64,000 nucleotides of DNA from Halocynthiibacter namhaensis (GCF_000812685.1 NZ_JWIF01000040.1:1-64000), one strand, 5' to 3'. Shown: positions 28,515-38,003, counted from the stretch's first letter. Notes: a model not told the origin generated them from the sequence alone. Numbers and translations: made by a program.

Positions 28515-29572
28515 GAGGTTCCTCCTGTTACGTATTTCTTTTCTATTTCAATCAGTTGTTCTTTACGCCAAATCCCACCGCCATACCCTGTGAGACTGCC
28601 ATCAGCCCCCATTACGCGGTGACAGGGAATGATGATCGCCAAACTGTTTGCCCCATTGGCACGTGCAACGGCGCGGGTGCTTTGTGGGCGTTGCATATCT
28701 TGTGCTAAGGCGCTGTAACTGCGGATTTCACCTGCCGGGATCTTGCGCAACGCGTCCCAGACTTCTTGTTGAAAACCCGTGCCGTGAAGGGCCAGCGGTG
28801 TTTTGAACCCGGCGGATTCACCTTTAAAATAGGTACTAAGCTCTTCTTTGACCTGCGTGATTGGGGCGGGTGTTCCAAACCCGATACCGCCAGGACAGTC
28901 CTTCATCAAACGCTTCAATTCGGTCGGCAAGGCTTTGCGATCCGAAAATTCAAGCAGGTGTAGATGACGATTGTCTGCGACCGCGATCATCGGGCCAAGT
29001 GGAGTTTGAAACCAGTCAGCCTGCAGCAATGCGTCTTTTTTGAAATCCCCAGGTGCTGTGCCGATAAGCTTGGCAAAGGCGGCACGAAAGGCCGAAGGCG
29101 AGTCAAACCCAGCCTCGAGTTGAGCATCAATCACGCGGCTGCCCTCAGACAATGTGGTGAACCCCGCCGCCAATCGCCGTTGTCGCGCCATTTCAAGAAA
29201 GGTCATGCCAAAGACACGTTTGAAATTGCGCCGCACTGTGGATGGGTCAAATCCCATTCGTGCAATATCGCTTTCAAACCAGCGCTTTGATGGATTATGT
29301 TCAAGTGCTTTGGTGAGGGTTGTGATCATTGGATCATCCGATAGAACACCAAGAGGGTGACAGCGTTTACAGGGGCGAAACCCGGCTTCGATGCATTCGG
29401 TGACCGACGGTTTGAAACTGCAGTTTTCGGGTTTCGGGTCGCGTGCTGGACAATTGAGACGACAGAAAATTCCGGTGGTGGCAACGCAGACCCAAGCCCG
29501 GCCATCCCAGCTGGGGTCGCGTTTTGTCAGGGCTTCGTAAAGCACCTTGTGATCAGGCAATTTAAACAACAT
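28511..29572 (-). CDS. ada: Ada DNA repair methyltransferase and transcription activator
   Basis: Ada removes methyl groups from DNA phosphotriesters and O6-methylguanine and then activates repair genes. The 353-residue protein has the zinc/methyl-acceptor domain (Cys37, Cys41, Cys68, Cys71), an AraC-type helix-turn-helix region (about 85-180) and a C-terminal methyltransferase domain with the acceptor motif IIPCHRVMG. All parts of the trifunctional protein are present. Autoregulation is expected from the family. An AlkA-type glycosylase, often part of the Ada response, is encoded at 36599-37234 but is not linked. Confidence 0.95.
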   Translation of the reverse strand: MLFKLPDHKVLYEALTKRDPSWDGRAWVCVATTGIFCRLNCPARDPKPENCSFKPSVTECIEAGFRPCKRCHPLGVLSDDPMITTLTKALEHNPSKRWFESDIARMGFDPSTVRRNFKRVFGMTFLEMARQRRLAAGFTTLSEGSRVIDAQLEAGFDSPSAFRAAFAKLIGTAPGDFKKDALLQADWFQTPLGPMIAVADNRHLHLLEFSDRKALPTELKRLMKDCPGGIGFGTPAPITQVKEELSTYFKGESAGFKTPLALHGTGFQQEVWDALRKIPAGEIRSYSALAQDMQRPQSTRAVARANGANSLAIIIPCHRVMGADGSLTGYGGGIWRKEQLIEIEKKYVTGGTS

Positions 29573-29589
29573 ATCGCCTTTCTAGTGGC

Positions 29590-29613
29590 TTCCGGCGCCT
29601 GCGAGCGCCGGAA
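29590..29613 (-). terminator. Hairpin between the aminotransferase gene and ada
   Basis: TTCCGGCGC pairs perfectly with GCGCCGGAA (nine pairs, loop CTGCGA). It lies after the stop of the leftward aminotransferase gene and before ada. There is no T run, so it may be a weak or Rho-assisted terminator. Confidence 0.55.
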
Positions 29614-29627
29614 ATCGGGCAGGGATG

Positions 29628-30797
29628 TTATTTATCCGCGGCAAACTTAATCAAACGCGCAAAAGCATCTTTGAACTGATCATCCGGGATGGTCATGGCC
29701 ACACGGATATGGCCTGCAGATGCCGCGCCAAAGCTTTCACCGGGCATGACCGCGATAAGTTCTTGTTCTAGAAGGCCTTCGGCGAAGTCTTCGCCGGACA
29801 AGCCTGTTGCGCGGATATCAAGCATCAGATACATCGCACCGCCTGCTGGGATCAGCTTGACCGAATTCTGACCTTGTAACAGTTCGCGCGCGATTTCGCG
29901 ACGACGGCGGAAAGGGGCTGCGACTTTCTCTTCAAACGTTTCGCCCTGTTCCAATGCGAATTTCGCCGCATCTTGAATGAACCCAGCCACGCCATAGGTC
30001 GTGTGTGTCGCCAAAGTGATTAGATTGGCAACCACGGCCTCAGGGCCGCAAACCCAACCAATGCGCGATCCGGTCATAGCATGGGATTTCGACATAGAAC
30101 CAATAACTAACGTGCGTTCCTTCATGTCCGGTAAGGCGCGGGGAGAGATATGTTCACCTTCCCAAATTTGGGTGTCATAGACCTCATCCGAGATCAGCCA
30201 GAGGTCGTGTTTCTTCGCGAAATCCGCAAGCCCTTCAAGGGTTTCTCGTGAATACACGACGCCTGTTGGGTTGTTTGGGCTGTTGATCATCAGGGATTTA
30301 ACGCCGGGCGTGATCGCGGCTTCCAGATCCGCGATATCAGGTTGGAAATCATTGCGTGATCGCGCCTGAACCGGCAAAGGCACCGCACCAACACCGCGAA
30401 TTGTGCCAGGGTAGGTCGCATAATAGGGATCGATATACATCGCGGTGTCGCCATGATCGCAAACGGCAGCATGGCTTGCAAATAATGCACTTTGACCACC
30501 TGGCGTGATCATAATATTCGCAGGGGTGGTGCGCACGCCGGTGCGTTCCTCAATCCGCTTTGCCACAGTTTCGCGCAGGGCATCGGTGCCGGGAACCATC
30601 GCGTATCCCGTATGGCCGCCGGATGCAGATGCGTGCATTTTATCAAGGATAATCTGTTCCGTGCGATCATCATGTTCGCCAATGGTCAATTCCAGCACCG
30701 GCTTGCCCGCTGCTTTCATTTGACGTGCTTTGATGAAGATGCCCCAACCGTCATCCCCGTCACCGGTCAGGCCGGTGATGCGCTTTGAAAGATCCAT
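29628..30797 (-). CDS. Pyridoxal-phosphate aminotransferase, class I/II
   Basis: The 389-residue fold-type I aminotransferase shows NNPTG, the SDEVYD aspartate, and the lysine region GSMSKSHAMTGSRIGW that binds pyridoxal phosphate. The final FRVAM-type arginine motif appears as HIRVAMTIPDD. Substrate cannot be fixed; it is similar to aspartate and aromatic aminotransferases of the I-alpha/I-gamma groups. The start at 30797 (MDLSKRI) has GGGGA seven bases upstream and removes 29 spurious residues. It is divergent from cysS. Confidence 0.9.
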   Translation of the reverse strand: MDLSKRITGLTGDGDDGWGIFIKARQMKAAGKPVLELTIGEHDDRTEQIILDKMHASASGGHTGYAMVPGTDALRETVAKRIEERTGVRTTPANIMITPGGQSALFASHAAVCDHGDTAMYIDPYYATYPGTIRGVGAVPLPVQARSRNDFQPDIADLEAAITPGVKSLMINSPNNPTGVVYSRETLEGLADFAKKHDLWLISDEVYDTQIWEGEHISPRALPDMKERTLVIGSMSKSHAMTGSRIGWVCGPEAVVANLITLATHTTYGVAGFIQDAAKFALEQGETFEEKVAAPFRRRREIARELLQGQNSVKLIPAGGAMYLMLDIRATGLSGEDFAEGLLEQELIAVMPGESFGAASAGHIRVAMTIPDDQFKDAFARLIKFAADK

Positions 30798-31102
30798 TCT
30801 ATATTCCCCGAGGTCGTGTGTTTTGAGCAGGCGACCATGCCGCGCCTGATTTGTCAAACGTGGATTAAAGCGCAGGCATATCAAAATCTGTGATGAAAAC
30901 GGCGCGAGGGCTGGACATATGCGACATAGGCGGTATGGTCGCCCCCATGAACAAGAACATTTGCATTATGACCTGCATTATCCGCTGACATTGTCACGCG
31001 GGCGTTCTTTGTCGTTTTCATCATGAAATGAAGTTGATATGCCCGCCGCAAGGCCAGTGGTCCCGTTGGGCCATTCTGCATCGCATACCGCTGTGAGGAC
31101 AT
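30798..31102. other. Intergenic region between the aminotransferase gene and cysS
   Basis: About 305 bases hold the promoters of two divergent genes. A 47-codon leftward frame at 30881-31024 (starting MMKTTKN) has no ribosome site and no recognisable product; it is at most a gene remnant. No strong hairpin or clear promoter pair was seen. Confidence 0.4.
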
Positions 31103-32548
31103 ATGACTGAGATTAAGCTGCATAACACCAAGACCCGCAAAAAAGAGGTCTTTACGCCGATTGATGCTGACAATGTGCGGATGTATCTCTGTGGGCCGAC
31201 GGTTTATGACCGCGCCCATCTTGGAAATGCGCGCCCTGTGGTGATGTTTGATGTGCTCAACCGGTTGTTGCGCCATGTGTACGGTACCGATCACGTGACC
31301 TATGTGCGCAATTTCACTGACGTGGATGATAAGATCAACGCGACCGCCATGGCCCGCAAGGAAGCGGGTGCGCAGGGCACGATTGAAGATCTGGTGCGCG
31401 AACGCAGTGATGAAACAATCGCTTGGTATCTGGAGGATATGGCGGCGCTTGGCACGGACGAACCCGATCACATGCCGCGCGCGACGGAATTCATCCCGCA
31501 AATGGTTGCAATGATTGAGGATTTGATCGCCAAGGGGCATGCTTACGCGGCTGAGGGACATGTGTTGTTCGCGGTGGAAAGCTATAAAGAATACGGTGCG
31601 CTGTCGGGGCGGTCCATTGATGATATGATCGCCGGAGCACGTGTGGAAGTTGCGCCTTACAAACGCAATCCGATGGATTTTGTGCTGTGGAAACCGTCAA
31701 CGGATGACCTGCCTGGTTGGCCGTCCCCATGGAGCCGTGGTCGTCCTGGCTGGCATATTGAATGTTCTGCCATGGCGGATGAGCTGCTGGGATCAAGCTT
31801 TGACATCCACGGTGGCGGTAATGATCTGCAATTCCCACACCATGAGAATGAAATCGCCCAGAGCTGCTGTGCCAACCCTGACGCTGGCTTTGCCAATGTC
31901 TGGCTGCACAATGAGATGTTACAGGTAGAGGGTAAGAAAATGTCCAAGAGCTTGGGCAATTTCTTCACGGTGCGCGATTTGCTGGATGGCCATGATGGCC
32001 AATTCAAAGTGCCGGGGGAAGTCATTCGGATGGTTTTTTTGGGAACGCACTATCGTAAACCAATGGACTGGACATCTGAAAAGGCCAAAGACGCAAAATC
32101 TTTTCTGCAGGAACTTTGGACGCTGGTTTCAGACGCAACGGCAACCGTACCTAGCGATAGTGTGATCAATGCGGTGGCTGATGATCTAAACACACCCTTG
32201 GCGATCTCTGAGATTCACTCTCTCGCATCAGATGTTAAGAAAGGGAAAGGTGACGCTGGCGTGTTGTTCGCAAGTTTAAAGTTCCTTGGTCTATTTAACT
32301 ATGCACCTTCAATAAGTACCTTGGGTTGGGGGCCTTTCAGTGAACAAGAGCATGGCTCCGCCATTTCATTAGCGCGAAGATGGATGGAACTCCGCAATCT
32401 GAGAGATTTCGAAGCAGCTGACCGGTTGAAGAACGCTGCACAGCAGTTAGGGGTGACGCTGAAAGTTGTTAAGGAGGGCGGAGAACAGTCTGCCATCGCG
32501 CACTTGGATCACAATGTAGATCCGACTGAACTTGATGCAATAAAGTGA
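31103..32548 (+). CDS. cysS: Cysteinyl-tRNA synthetase
   Basis: The class I synthetase charges tRNA-Cys. The 481-residue protein has the zinc ligand and HIGH-like region [16 protein letters not shown], the zinc-binding GWHIECS and [19 protein letters not shown], the KMSKS loop ([10 protein letters not shown]) and the DALR-type C-terminal helices. Length is normal. It starts 305 bases from the divergent aminotransferase gene and ends before the hairpin region ahead of cimA. Confidence 0.97.
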   Translation: MTEIKLHNTKTRKKEVFTPIDADNVRMYLCGPTVYDRAHLGNARPVVMFDVLNRLLRHVYGTDHVTYVRNFTDVDDKINATAMARKEAGAQGTIEDLVRERSDETIAWYLEDMAALGTDEPDHMPRATEFIPQMVAMIEDLIAKGHAYAAEGHVLFAVESYKEYGALSGRSIDDMIAGARVEVAPYKRNPMDFVLWKPSTDDLPGWPSPWSRGRPGWHIECSAMADELLGSSFDIHGGGNDLQFPHHENEIAQSCCANPDAGFANVWLHNEMLQVEGKKMSKSLGNFFTVRDLLDGHDGQFKVPGEVIRMVFLGTHYRKPMDWTSEKAKDAKSFLQELWTLVSDATATVPSDSVINAVADDLNTPLAISEIHSLASDVKKGKGDAGVLFASLKFLGLFNYAPSISTLGWGPFSEQEHGSAISLARRWMELRNLRDFEAADRLKNAAQQLGVTLKVVKEGGEQSAIAHLDHNVDPTELDAIK

Positions 32549-32567
32549 TCGTGCCTCAACACACCAA

Positions 32568-32645
32568 AGGCAGCCCCTGACCCTGGGTGGGGGTGAAGCC
32601 CCCTCCCGTGGGGAGGGTCGGGGGCTGCCTGACCGTCAGTCAGGC
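32568..32645. repeat. Large intergenic hairpin with an overlapping alternative stem
   Basis: AGGCAGCCCCTGACCCT at 32568-32584 pairs almost perfectly with the sequence at 32614-32630. The 3' arm overlaps a second inverted repeat, GCCTGAC at 32627-32633 with GTCAGGC at 32639-32645. The two stems compete for the same bases. The GC-rich interior (32585-32613) is itself partly self-complementary. It lies between cysS and cimA and could be a terminator, an attenuator or a dispersed palindromic repeat; no T run follows. Confidence 0.6.
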
Positions 32646-32672
32646 GTGACAAAATAAAAAAGAGAAGAGCCA

Positions 32673-34295
32673 ATGACAAAAGAAAAGCTATTCCTCTACG
32701 ACACGACTTTGCGCGATGGGCAGCAGACGCAGGGGGTTCAGTTCTCGACCGCTGAGAAACTGCAAATCGCGGCAGCCTTGGACGATCTGGGCATTGACCA
32801 CATTGAAGGTGGCTGGCCCGGTGCGAACCCAACCGACAGCGAATTTTTCGAAGCCGCGCCGAAATATAGCGCGACTTTCACTGCCTTTGGCATGACAAAA
32901 CGGGCAGGGCGTTCGGCTGAAAATGACGATATCCTCGCCGCTGTGATGAACGCGGGAACGCCTGCGGTCTGTTTGGTGGGCAAGGCGTCTGCCTATCACG
33001 TGACCGAAGCTCTGGGCATCACAAAAGAAGAAAACACTGAGAACATCGCGGCGTCTTTTAAACATATCGTCGCCAAAGGGCGCGAGGCCTTGTTTGACGC
33101 GGAACATTTCTTTGACGGCTATAAATATGATGCGGATTATGCGTTGGAAAGCGTGCTGGCCGCCTATAGCGCTGGTGCGCGTTGGATCGTCTTATGTGAC
33201 ACCAATGGCGGCACATTGCCGTCCGAAATCTATGCAATTGTGAAAGCGGTGATTGCAGCGGGCGTGCCCAGCGACCACCTGGCAATCCACACCCATAATG
33301 ATACGGAAAATGCCGTTGCCGGCAGTTTGGCGGCGATTGATGCCGGTGCGCGTCAGGTGCAAGGCACGCTGAATGGCCTGGGCGAACGTTGTGGCAATGC
33401 AAACCTGACAACGATCATTCCGACCCTGCTGTTGAAGCCTGAATATGCTGAGAAATTCGACCTTGGCGTCAGCTTGGAAAGCCTGAAAGGGCTGACCCAT
33501 CTGTCGCGTGCATTGGATGAAATTCTGAACCGTGTGCCTGCGAAACAGGCGGCTTATGTTGGGGCCTCGGCCTTTGCGCATAAATCCGGCCTGCACGCCA
33601 GCGCGATCATGAAAAACCCAAACACATATGAACATGTGGACCCGGAAAGTGTTGGCAACACGCGGGTTATTCCGATGTCAAACCAAGCTGGACAAAGCAA
33701 CCTAATCAAACGCTTAGGTGATGCAGGTTATGCTGTTGAAAAAGGCGACCCGGCGCTTGGGCGAATTTTAGACCGTATCAAGACGCGCGAAACTGCGGGC
33801 TATTCTTACGACACAGCGCAAGCCAGCTTTGAGTTGATGGCGCTGGAAGAACTGGGGGAATTGCCGAAATTCTTCGATGTGGAACGTTATAAGGTGACAG
33901 TCGAGCGGCGCAAAAACATGCGCGGTGAAATGGTCACCGTGTCCGAGGCCGTCGTGGTTGTTCAAATCGGTGCGGATCGCATGTTATCGGTCTCTGAAAG
34001 TATTGATGAAAACGGCAATGATCGCGGGCCGATAAATGCGCTGTCGAATGCATTGGCAAAAGATCTTGGCCCGTATCAGGCCAGTATTGATGACATGCGT
34101 TTGGTGGACTTTAAGGTGCGCATCACGGATGGCGGAACCGAGGCCGTGACCCGCGTGATCATCGACAGCGAAGACAGTGTTGGCAATCGTTGGTCCACCG
34201 TTGGTGTCAGCCCGAACATAGTTGATGCCAGCTTCGAGGCTTTGCTTGAGGCGATCGCCTGGAAGCTTGTTCACGATGGGGTGAAATCCGCATGA
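32673..34295 (+). CDS. cimA: Citramalate synthase
   Basis: CimA condenses pyruvate and acetyl-CoA to citramalate, giving a threonine-independent route to isoleucine. The 540-residue protein has the HMGL-type barrel with YDTTLRDGQQTQGVQFS, metal ligands in HTHNDTENAVA and GTLNGLGERCGNANL, and a C-terminal LeuA-type regulatory domain that usually binds isoleucine. The N-terminal motif TLRDGQQ and the total length match the CimA group rather than LeuA. Its stop overlaps the start of a 35-codon frame. Confidence 0.94.
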   Translation: MTKEKLFLYDTTLRDGQQTQGVQFSTAEKLQIAAALDDLGIDHIEGGWPGANPTDSEFFEAAPKYSATFTAFGMTKRAGRSAENDDILAAVMNAGTPAVCLVGKASAYHVTEALGITKEENTENIAASFKHIVAKGREALFDAEHFFDGYKYDADYALESVLAAYSAGARWIVLCDTNGGTLPSEIYAIVKAVIAAGVPSDHLAIHTHNDTENAVAGSLAAIDAGARQVQGTLNGLGERCGNANLTTIIPTLLLKPEYAEKFDLGVSLESLKGLTHLSRALDEILNRVPAKQAAYVGASAFAHKSGLHASAIMKNPNTYEHVDPESVGNTRVIPMSNQAGQSNLIKRLGDAGYAVEKGDPALGRILDRIKTRETAGYSYDTAQASFELMALEELGELPKFFDVERYKVTVERRKNMRGEMVTVSEAVVVVQIGADRMLSVSESIDENGNDRGPINALSNALAKDLGPYQASIDDMRLVDFKVRITDGGTEAVTRVIIDSEDSVGNRWSTVGVSPNIVDASFEALLEAIAWKLVHDGVKSA

Positions 34296-34399
34296 ATACG
34301 TTGTGGAAGCTTTACACTGCATTTGGCGGTGAAATCGAAGTTTGGCGGACGCAGGGCACAGATTTTGACTGTCTTTTAAGTGTGGTAGGCCCGGTTTGA
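34292..34399 (+). CDS. Possible 35-residue coupled open reading frame
   Basis: An ATG overlaps the cimA stop (ATGA) and opens a 35-codon frame whose TGA in turn overlaps the TTG start of the next gene (TTGA). The peptide begins MNTLWKLYTAFGGEIEVW and is not recognised. Both junctions have the geometry of translational coupling, so the frame may simply carry ribosomes from cimA to the next gene, or it may encode a real small protein. Confidence 0.35.
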   Translation: MNTLWKLYTAFGGEIEVWRTQGTDFDCLLSVVGPV

Positions 34400-35175
34400 C
34401 ATATCTAACTGACGACATAAACGCCTGCGCTGAAATGGTGCAAAAAGGTGACCCCGATCGCTTTATGGCGGTGATGAGTGCACGCCCCGAACAACGTGCG
34501 CCTTTGTTTATTCTCTATGCTTTTAATCTTGAAGTTGCCCGTGCTGCCTGGGCAAGTCAGGAACCGATGGTCGGCCAGATGCGACTGCAATTTTGGCGAG
34601 ATGTGGTGGAATCGGCGAATAGTGACGCCGTGCCGCGTGCCCATGAGGTTGCCCGTCCGCTAACGCTGTTGATCCGCGAAAAGGGATTGGATGCCAGTGT
34701 ATTGGATGATCTGATTGCCGCTCGCTGGTGGGATTTAAACAAGGATCCATTCGCAGATGAGATCGCATTTCATGCCCATATTGCAGCCACATCAGGCGGG
34801 TTGATGCGACTTGCTGCGAAATCCTTAGGCGCGCCAGATGCTTTGATGCAAGACATAGGCGTGATCGGAAACAGTCATGGGATTGTGACGTGGTTCCAAG
34901 CGATTCCTGAACTGGAAAGCCGAGGACGCCAACCCCTGCATGATGGCCGTCTCGAAACTGTTAGGGACTTGGCAACAACGGCGCTTCACAACCTGAACGC
35001 CGTGCATTTTGCGCGCGCGCCTTGGTGTGCCGCTCTGCGCAGTGCTTGGCAGACAAAAGCTGTGTTGAAGCAGATCAAAGCACAGCCTGAACGCGTGGCA
35101 CAAGGCGCTGTTGGTCTGTCAGAGTTTCACAAAAAACGCAGCTTGTTCTTCAAAACCTTAGTGGGTCGTTACTAA
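34396..35175 (+). CDS. Squalene/phytoene synthase family protein (NDUFAF6-like)
   Basis: The 259-residue all-helical protein resembles the trans-isoprenyl diphosphate synthase fold (FILYAFNLEVARAAW, MRLQFWRDVVE). The two aspartate-rich motifs of true squalene or phytoene synthases are absent or altered, which is typical of the subgroup related to the mitochondrial complex I assembly factor NDUFAF6. It may therefore be non-catalytic. The TTG start at 34396 keeps the conserved DINACAEMVQKGDPDRF segment. No carotenoid genes are nearby. Confidence 0.8.
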   Translation: MTYLTDDINACAEMVQKGDPDRFMAVMSARPEQRAPLFILYAFNLEVARAAWASQEPMVGQMRLQFWRDVVESANSDAVPRAHEVARPLTLLIREKGLDASVLDDLIAARWWDLNKDPFADEIAFHAHIAATSGGLMRLAAKSLGAPDALMQDIGVIGNSHGIVTWFQAIPELESRGRQPLHDGRLETVRDLATTALHNLNAVHFARAPWCAALRSAWQTKAVLKQIKAQPERVAQGAVGLSEFHKKRSLFFKTLVGRY

Positions 35176-35182
35176 AGAAAGA

Positions 35183-35215
35183 CAAAGGGGCCTTGCGATG
35201 ATGCGGGCCCCTTTG
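35183..35215. terminator. Bidirectional terminator after the squalene/phytoene-synthase-like gene
   Basis: CAAAGGGGCC pairs with GGCCCCTTTG (ten pairs, 13-base loop) between two converging genes. Short A and T tracts inside the arms suit termination from either side. Confidence 0.78.
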
Positions 35216-35227
35216 CTTGTGTTTAAC

Positions 35228-36460
35228 TTAAACCGCTTCGTCTGCTGGGGCGCGCAGGGTTAACCACAACAACGCACCACCTGCCAACATCAAAAACGGT
35301 GCCATCGCAAGGTTGACTGCTTGCCAGCCAGATTGCGCATCGCCACCGGAACAGTTCATCAATCCGCCTGACGCCAGTGACGCCATGGTGACACAGCCAA
35401 AGACGATCATGTCGTTCAAACCCTGGACACGGCCACGTTCGGCATCATCATAAGCCCCGGCCAGCATAGTCGTTGCGCCGATAAAGCCGAAGTTCCAGCC
35501 AATGCCAAGCAACACAAGGGCGATGAAAAAGTTTGCAAGCGTCACACCCGACAGGGCGACCACACCGGCCCCCAGCAAGATAACCAAGCCCGTTGCAACA
35601 ATATTACGTGTCCCGAAGCGGGCAATCAGATGTCCGGTGAAGAAGGAAGGCACATACATGGCAAGCACATGGGCAGAGACAATATCAGCCTCTTCGCCAT
35701 TCACAAATCCACAGCCGACAACCGCCAAGGGCGTGGATGTCATCACGAGGTTCATCAAGGCGTAAGACACCATGGCACAGATGATCGCGACGGCGATGAT
35801 GGGATCTTTCAGCAACTCCATTTTGCTGCGGCCTTTGGGGGCGTCAGCAGCGGGGGGCGTCGGTTTTGGAATGCTCAGGAAGAAGAACAGAAGGGACCCA
35901 ATCGCGTTCACCGCAATCACGCCCATATAGGTGCCCGCAAATAAGACGGGCATGGCTTCTTTCGTGACCTTGACCAGTTGTGGCCCAATGATCGCGGCCA
36001 AAAGCCCACCAGCCATAACCCAAGAAATCGCCTTAGGGCGGAAATCTGGCGTGGCCGTATCAGCGGCTGCGAACCGATAGAACCCATGTGCTGACATATA
36101 GACACCGGTAAAAAGCGACCCGAGACAGAAAATCAGGAAACTACTTTCATACAGCCCCCAGAGACTGATCGCACCGCCAATTCCGCCACAGATTGCCCCG
36201 GCAAAGAAGCCCGCTGCACGCCCGTATTTCTGCATAAATGCACTCATCGGCTGCGCAGCTAGCATTGATCCCAACACGATCAACGTAATGGGGAGCGTCG
36301 CAAAACAAGGGTTTGATGCCAGTTGCTGCCCCGCAAGCCCGCCCACAGTAAAGATCATAGGCATCTGTGCCCCAAGGAAAGCTTGGGCAGCAATCAGGAT
36401 GAAAACATTTCGTTTCACCTGCGGATCAATCGGGGCTGGGGCAGCGGAAGTGGTGTTCAT
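35228..36460 (-). CDS. Major facilitator superfamily transporter
   Basis: The 410-residue protein has about 12 hydrophobic segments arranged in two halves, with a basic central loop (DAPKGRSKMELLKD) and MFS-like glycine motifs such as FMQKYGRAAGFFAGA. The substrate cannot be predicted. It is transcribed leftward from a region shared with the divergent alkA-type gene and ends at a bidirectional terminator. Confidence 0.87.
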   Translation of the reverse strand: MNTTSAAPAPIDPQVKRNVFILIAAQAFLGAQMPMIFTVGGLAGQQLASNPCFATLPITLIVLGSMLAAQPMSAFMQKYGRAAGFFAGAICGGIGGAISLWGLYESSFLIFCLGSLFTGVYMSAHGFYRFAAADTATPDFRPKAISWVMAGGLLAAIIGPQLVKVTKEAMPVLFAGTYMGVIAVNAIGSLLFFFLSIPKPTPPAADAPKGRSKMELLKDPIIAVAIICAMVSYALMNLVMTSTPLAVVGCGFVNGEEADIVSAHVLAMYVPSFFTGHLIARFGTRNIVATGLVILLGAGVVALSGVTLANFFIALVLLGIGWNFGFIGATTMLAGAYDDAERGRVQGLNDMIVFGCVTMASLASGGLMNCSGGDAQSGWQAVNLAMAPFLMLAGGALLWLTLRAPADEAV

Positions 36461-36598
36461 ATCGCAAGCCGTAGCGCGTTCGCGAGGGAAGGAAAAGATG
36501 AAATGGTGCGTGTACCAATGATTTATTGTTATCTAGGCCATTCAAGCGCTATGACGTTGCGAAGGTTCAGTAAGGGCACCCCACAAAGGACATCACCT

Positions 36599-37234
36599 AT
36601 GACTTCAGAAATGCGGATCATCACGGGGCCTGACGACGTGACGCACGGCGCGGACTGGCTTGCTAAGCAAGTGCCTGAATTGGCACGGATCTTGCCGCAA
36701 CTCAGGCCTTTGCCGCTGCGCCTTAAGCCGGATGGGTTTGGGGCTTTGGTTGATGCGATTATTGGTCAACAGATTTCAACCTCGGCGGCCAATGCAATTG
36801 CACAGCGAATGAAGGATGCTGATTTGGTGACACCGGCACAAATTTTATCTGCAAGTGACGATGATTTACGTGCGGCTGGACAATCGGTTCAAAAGATCAA
36901 ATATCTGCGCGCGCTTGCTGAGGCAGATCTTGATTATACGGCTTTGCGGGATGCATCCCCGGAAGAGGCCATCAAAACTTTAACGGCGCTGCCTGGGATT
37001 GGCCCTTGGACCGCTGAGATCTATGCGATGTTTTCGCTGGGGCATGCGGATGTGTTTCCAGCGGGTGATTTGGCCCTCCAGGAGGCCGCTAAGGTTTTGT
37101 TTGATCTCGCTGAGCGCCCCAAACCCAAAGAAATGCGCCTGATGGCGCAAGCTTGGTCCCCCTGGAGATCAGTTGCAGCGCGCGCGCTTTGGGCCTACTA
37201 CCGAGAGATCAAAAAACGTGATGGCATTAGATAG
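36599..37234 (+). CDS. AlkA-type DNA-3-methyladenine glycosylase
   Basis: The enzyme removes alkylated bases from DNA. The 211-residue protein has the HhH-GPD fold, with IIGQQISTSAANAI, the helix-hairpin-helix LPGIGPWTAEIYAMF and the catalytic aspartate in VFPAGDLALQ. The start at 36599 has AAAGGA eight bases upstream; longer frames start inside the divergent MFS gene. It precedes an esterase gene by nine bases, forming a two-gene unit. Confidence 0.9.
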   Translation: MTSEMRIITGPDDVTHGADWLAKQVPELARILPQLRPLPLRLKPDGFGALVDAIIGQQISTSAANAIAQRMKDADLVTPAQILSASDDDLRAAGQSVQKIKYLRALAEADLDYTALRDASPEEAIKTLTALPGIGPWTAEIYAMFSLGHADVFPAGDLALQEAAKVLFDLAERPKPKEMRLMAQAWSPWRSVAARALWAYYREIKKRDGIR

Positions 37235-37243
37235 AGGTAGGAC

Positions 37244-37915
37244 ATGCGGGAACTGGAATTCAAACGGCAGGAAGCGCAAAGCGGCAACACGAAATCTGTG
37301 GTGATCTTTCTGCATGGCTACGGTGCGGATGGGGCAGATTTGCTGGGCCTTGCGAATCCGCTGGCGGCGCATATGCCTGACACAACGTTTTACGCACCTG
37401 ATGCCCCGGAACGTCCGGCCATGGCACCCATGGGACGTCAATGGTTTTCGATCCCATGGATTGATGGGTCTAGCGAAGAAGATTCGGCTGCCGGGCTTGA
37501 GCGTGCCAGTGAAGATCTGAATGCTTTCATCGATATCGTCTTGCAGGCGGAAGAAATTACGCCGTCTGAATTGATTTTGTTGGGCTTTTCACAGGGGACA
37601 ATGATGGCTTTGCATGTGGCGCCCCGCCGTGAGTTTAAGATGGCTGGCGTAGTTGGTTTTTCTGGTCGTTTGCTTGCGCCAGAACGTTTGGAAGCCGATT
37701 TCATCACGCGACCACCTATCTTGCTGTTGCATGGTGATCAGGATGATGTCGTGCCAATTTCATCCCTGTCTGAGGCGGGTGACGCGCTGCAGGCGGCTGG
37801 GTTTGACACCTATGCCCATGTGATGGAAGGGACGGCCCATGGGATCGCTGAAGACGGGTTATCTGTTGCCTTAACCTTTATGCGCCAGATGCTGAAATAC
37901 GATAACCCGCAATAA
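37244..37915 (+). CDS. Alpha/beta-hydrolase (carboxylesterase/phospholipase family)
   Basis: The 223-residue protein matches the carboxylesterase 2 / acyl-protein thioesterase group. FLHGYGADGADL is the oxyanion region, the nucleophile serine is in LGFSQGTMMAL, the acid is in HGDQDDVVP and the histidine in EGTAHGIAEDG. No signal peptide is present, so it should act in the cytoplasm on small esters or acyl groups. It is coupled to the glycosylase gene by a short gap. Confidence 0.9.
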   Translation: MRELEFKRQEAQSGNTKSVVIFLHGYGADGADLLGLANPLAAHMPDTTFYAPDAPERPAMAPMGRQWFSIPWIDGSSEEDSAAGLERASEDLNAFIDIVLQAEEITPSELILLGFSQGTMMALHVAPRREFKMAGVVGFSGRLLAPERLEADFITRPPILLLHGDQDDVVPISSLSEAGDALQAAGFDTYAHVMEGTAHGIAEDGLSVALTFMRQMLKYDNPQ

Positions 37916-38003
37916 ACTGTCATAAAAATGTCGCCACACTGCGGTACCTTAAAACGTGAAGGTGCTATATGATGGGGTTGCTAGATGTGAGCTACCATAT
38001 ATA

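Noticed and set aside
30881-31561. Leftward 226-codon frame opposite the start of cysS
   Set aside because: Most of it is antisense to conserved cysS codons. Its last 47 codons (from 31024) lie in the intergenic region and could be a remnant, but lack a ribosome site.
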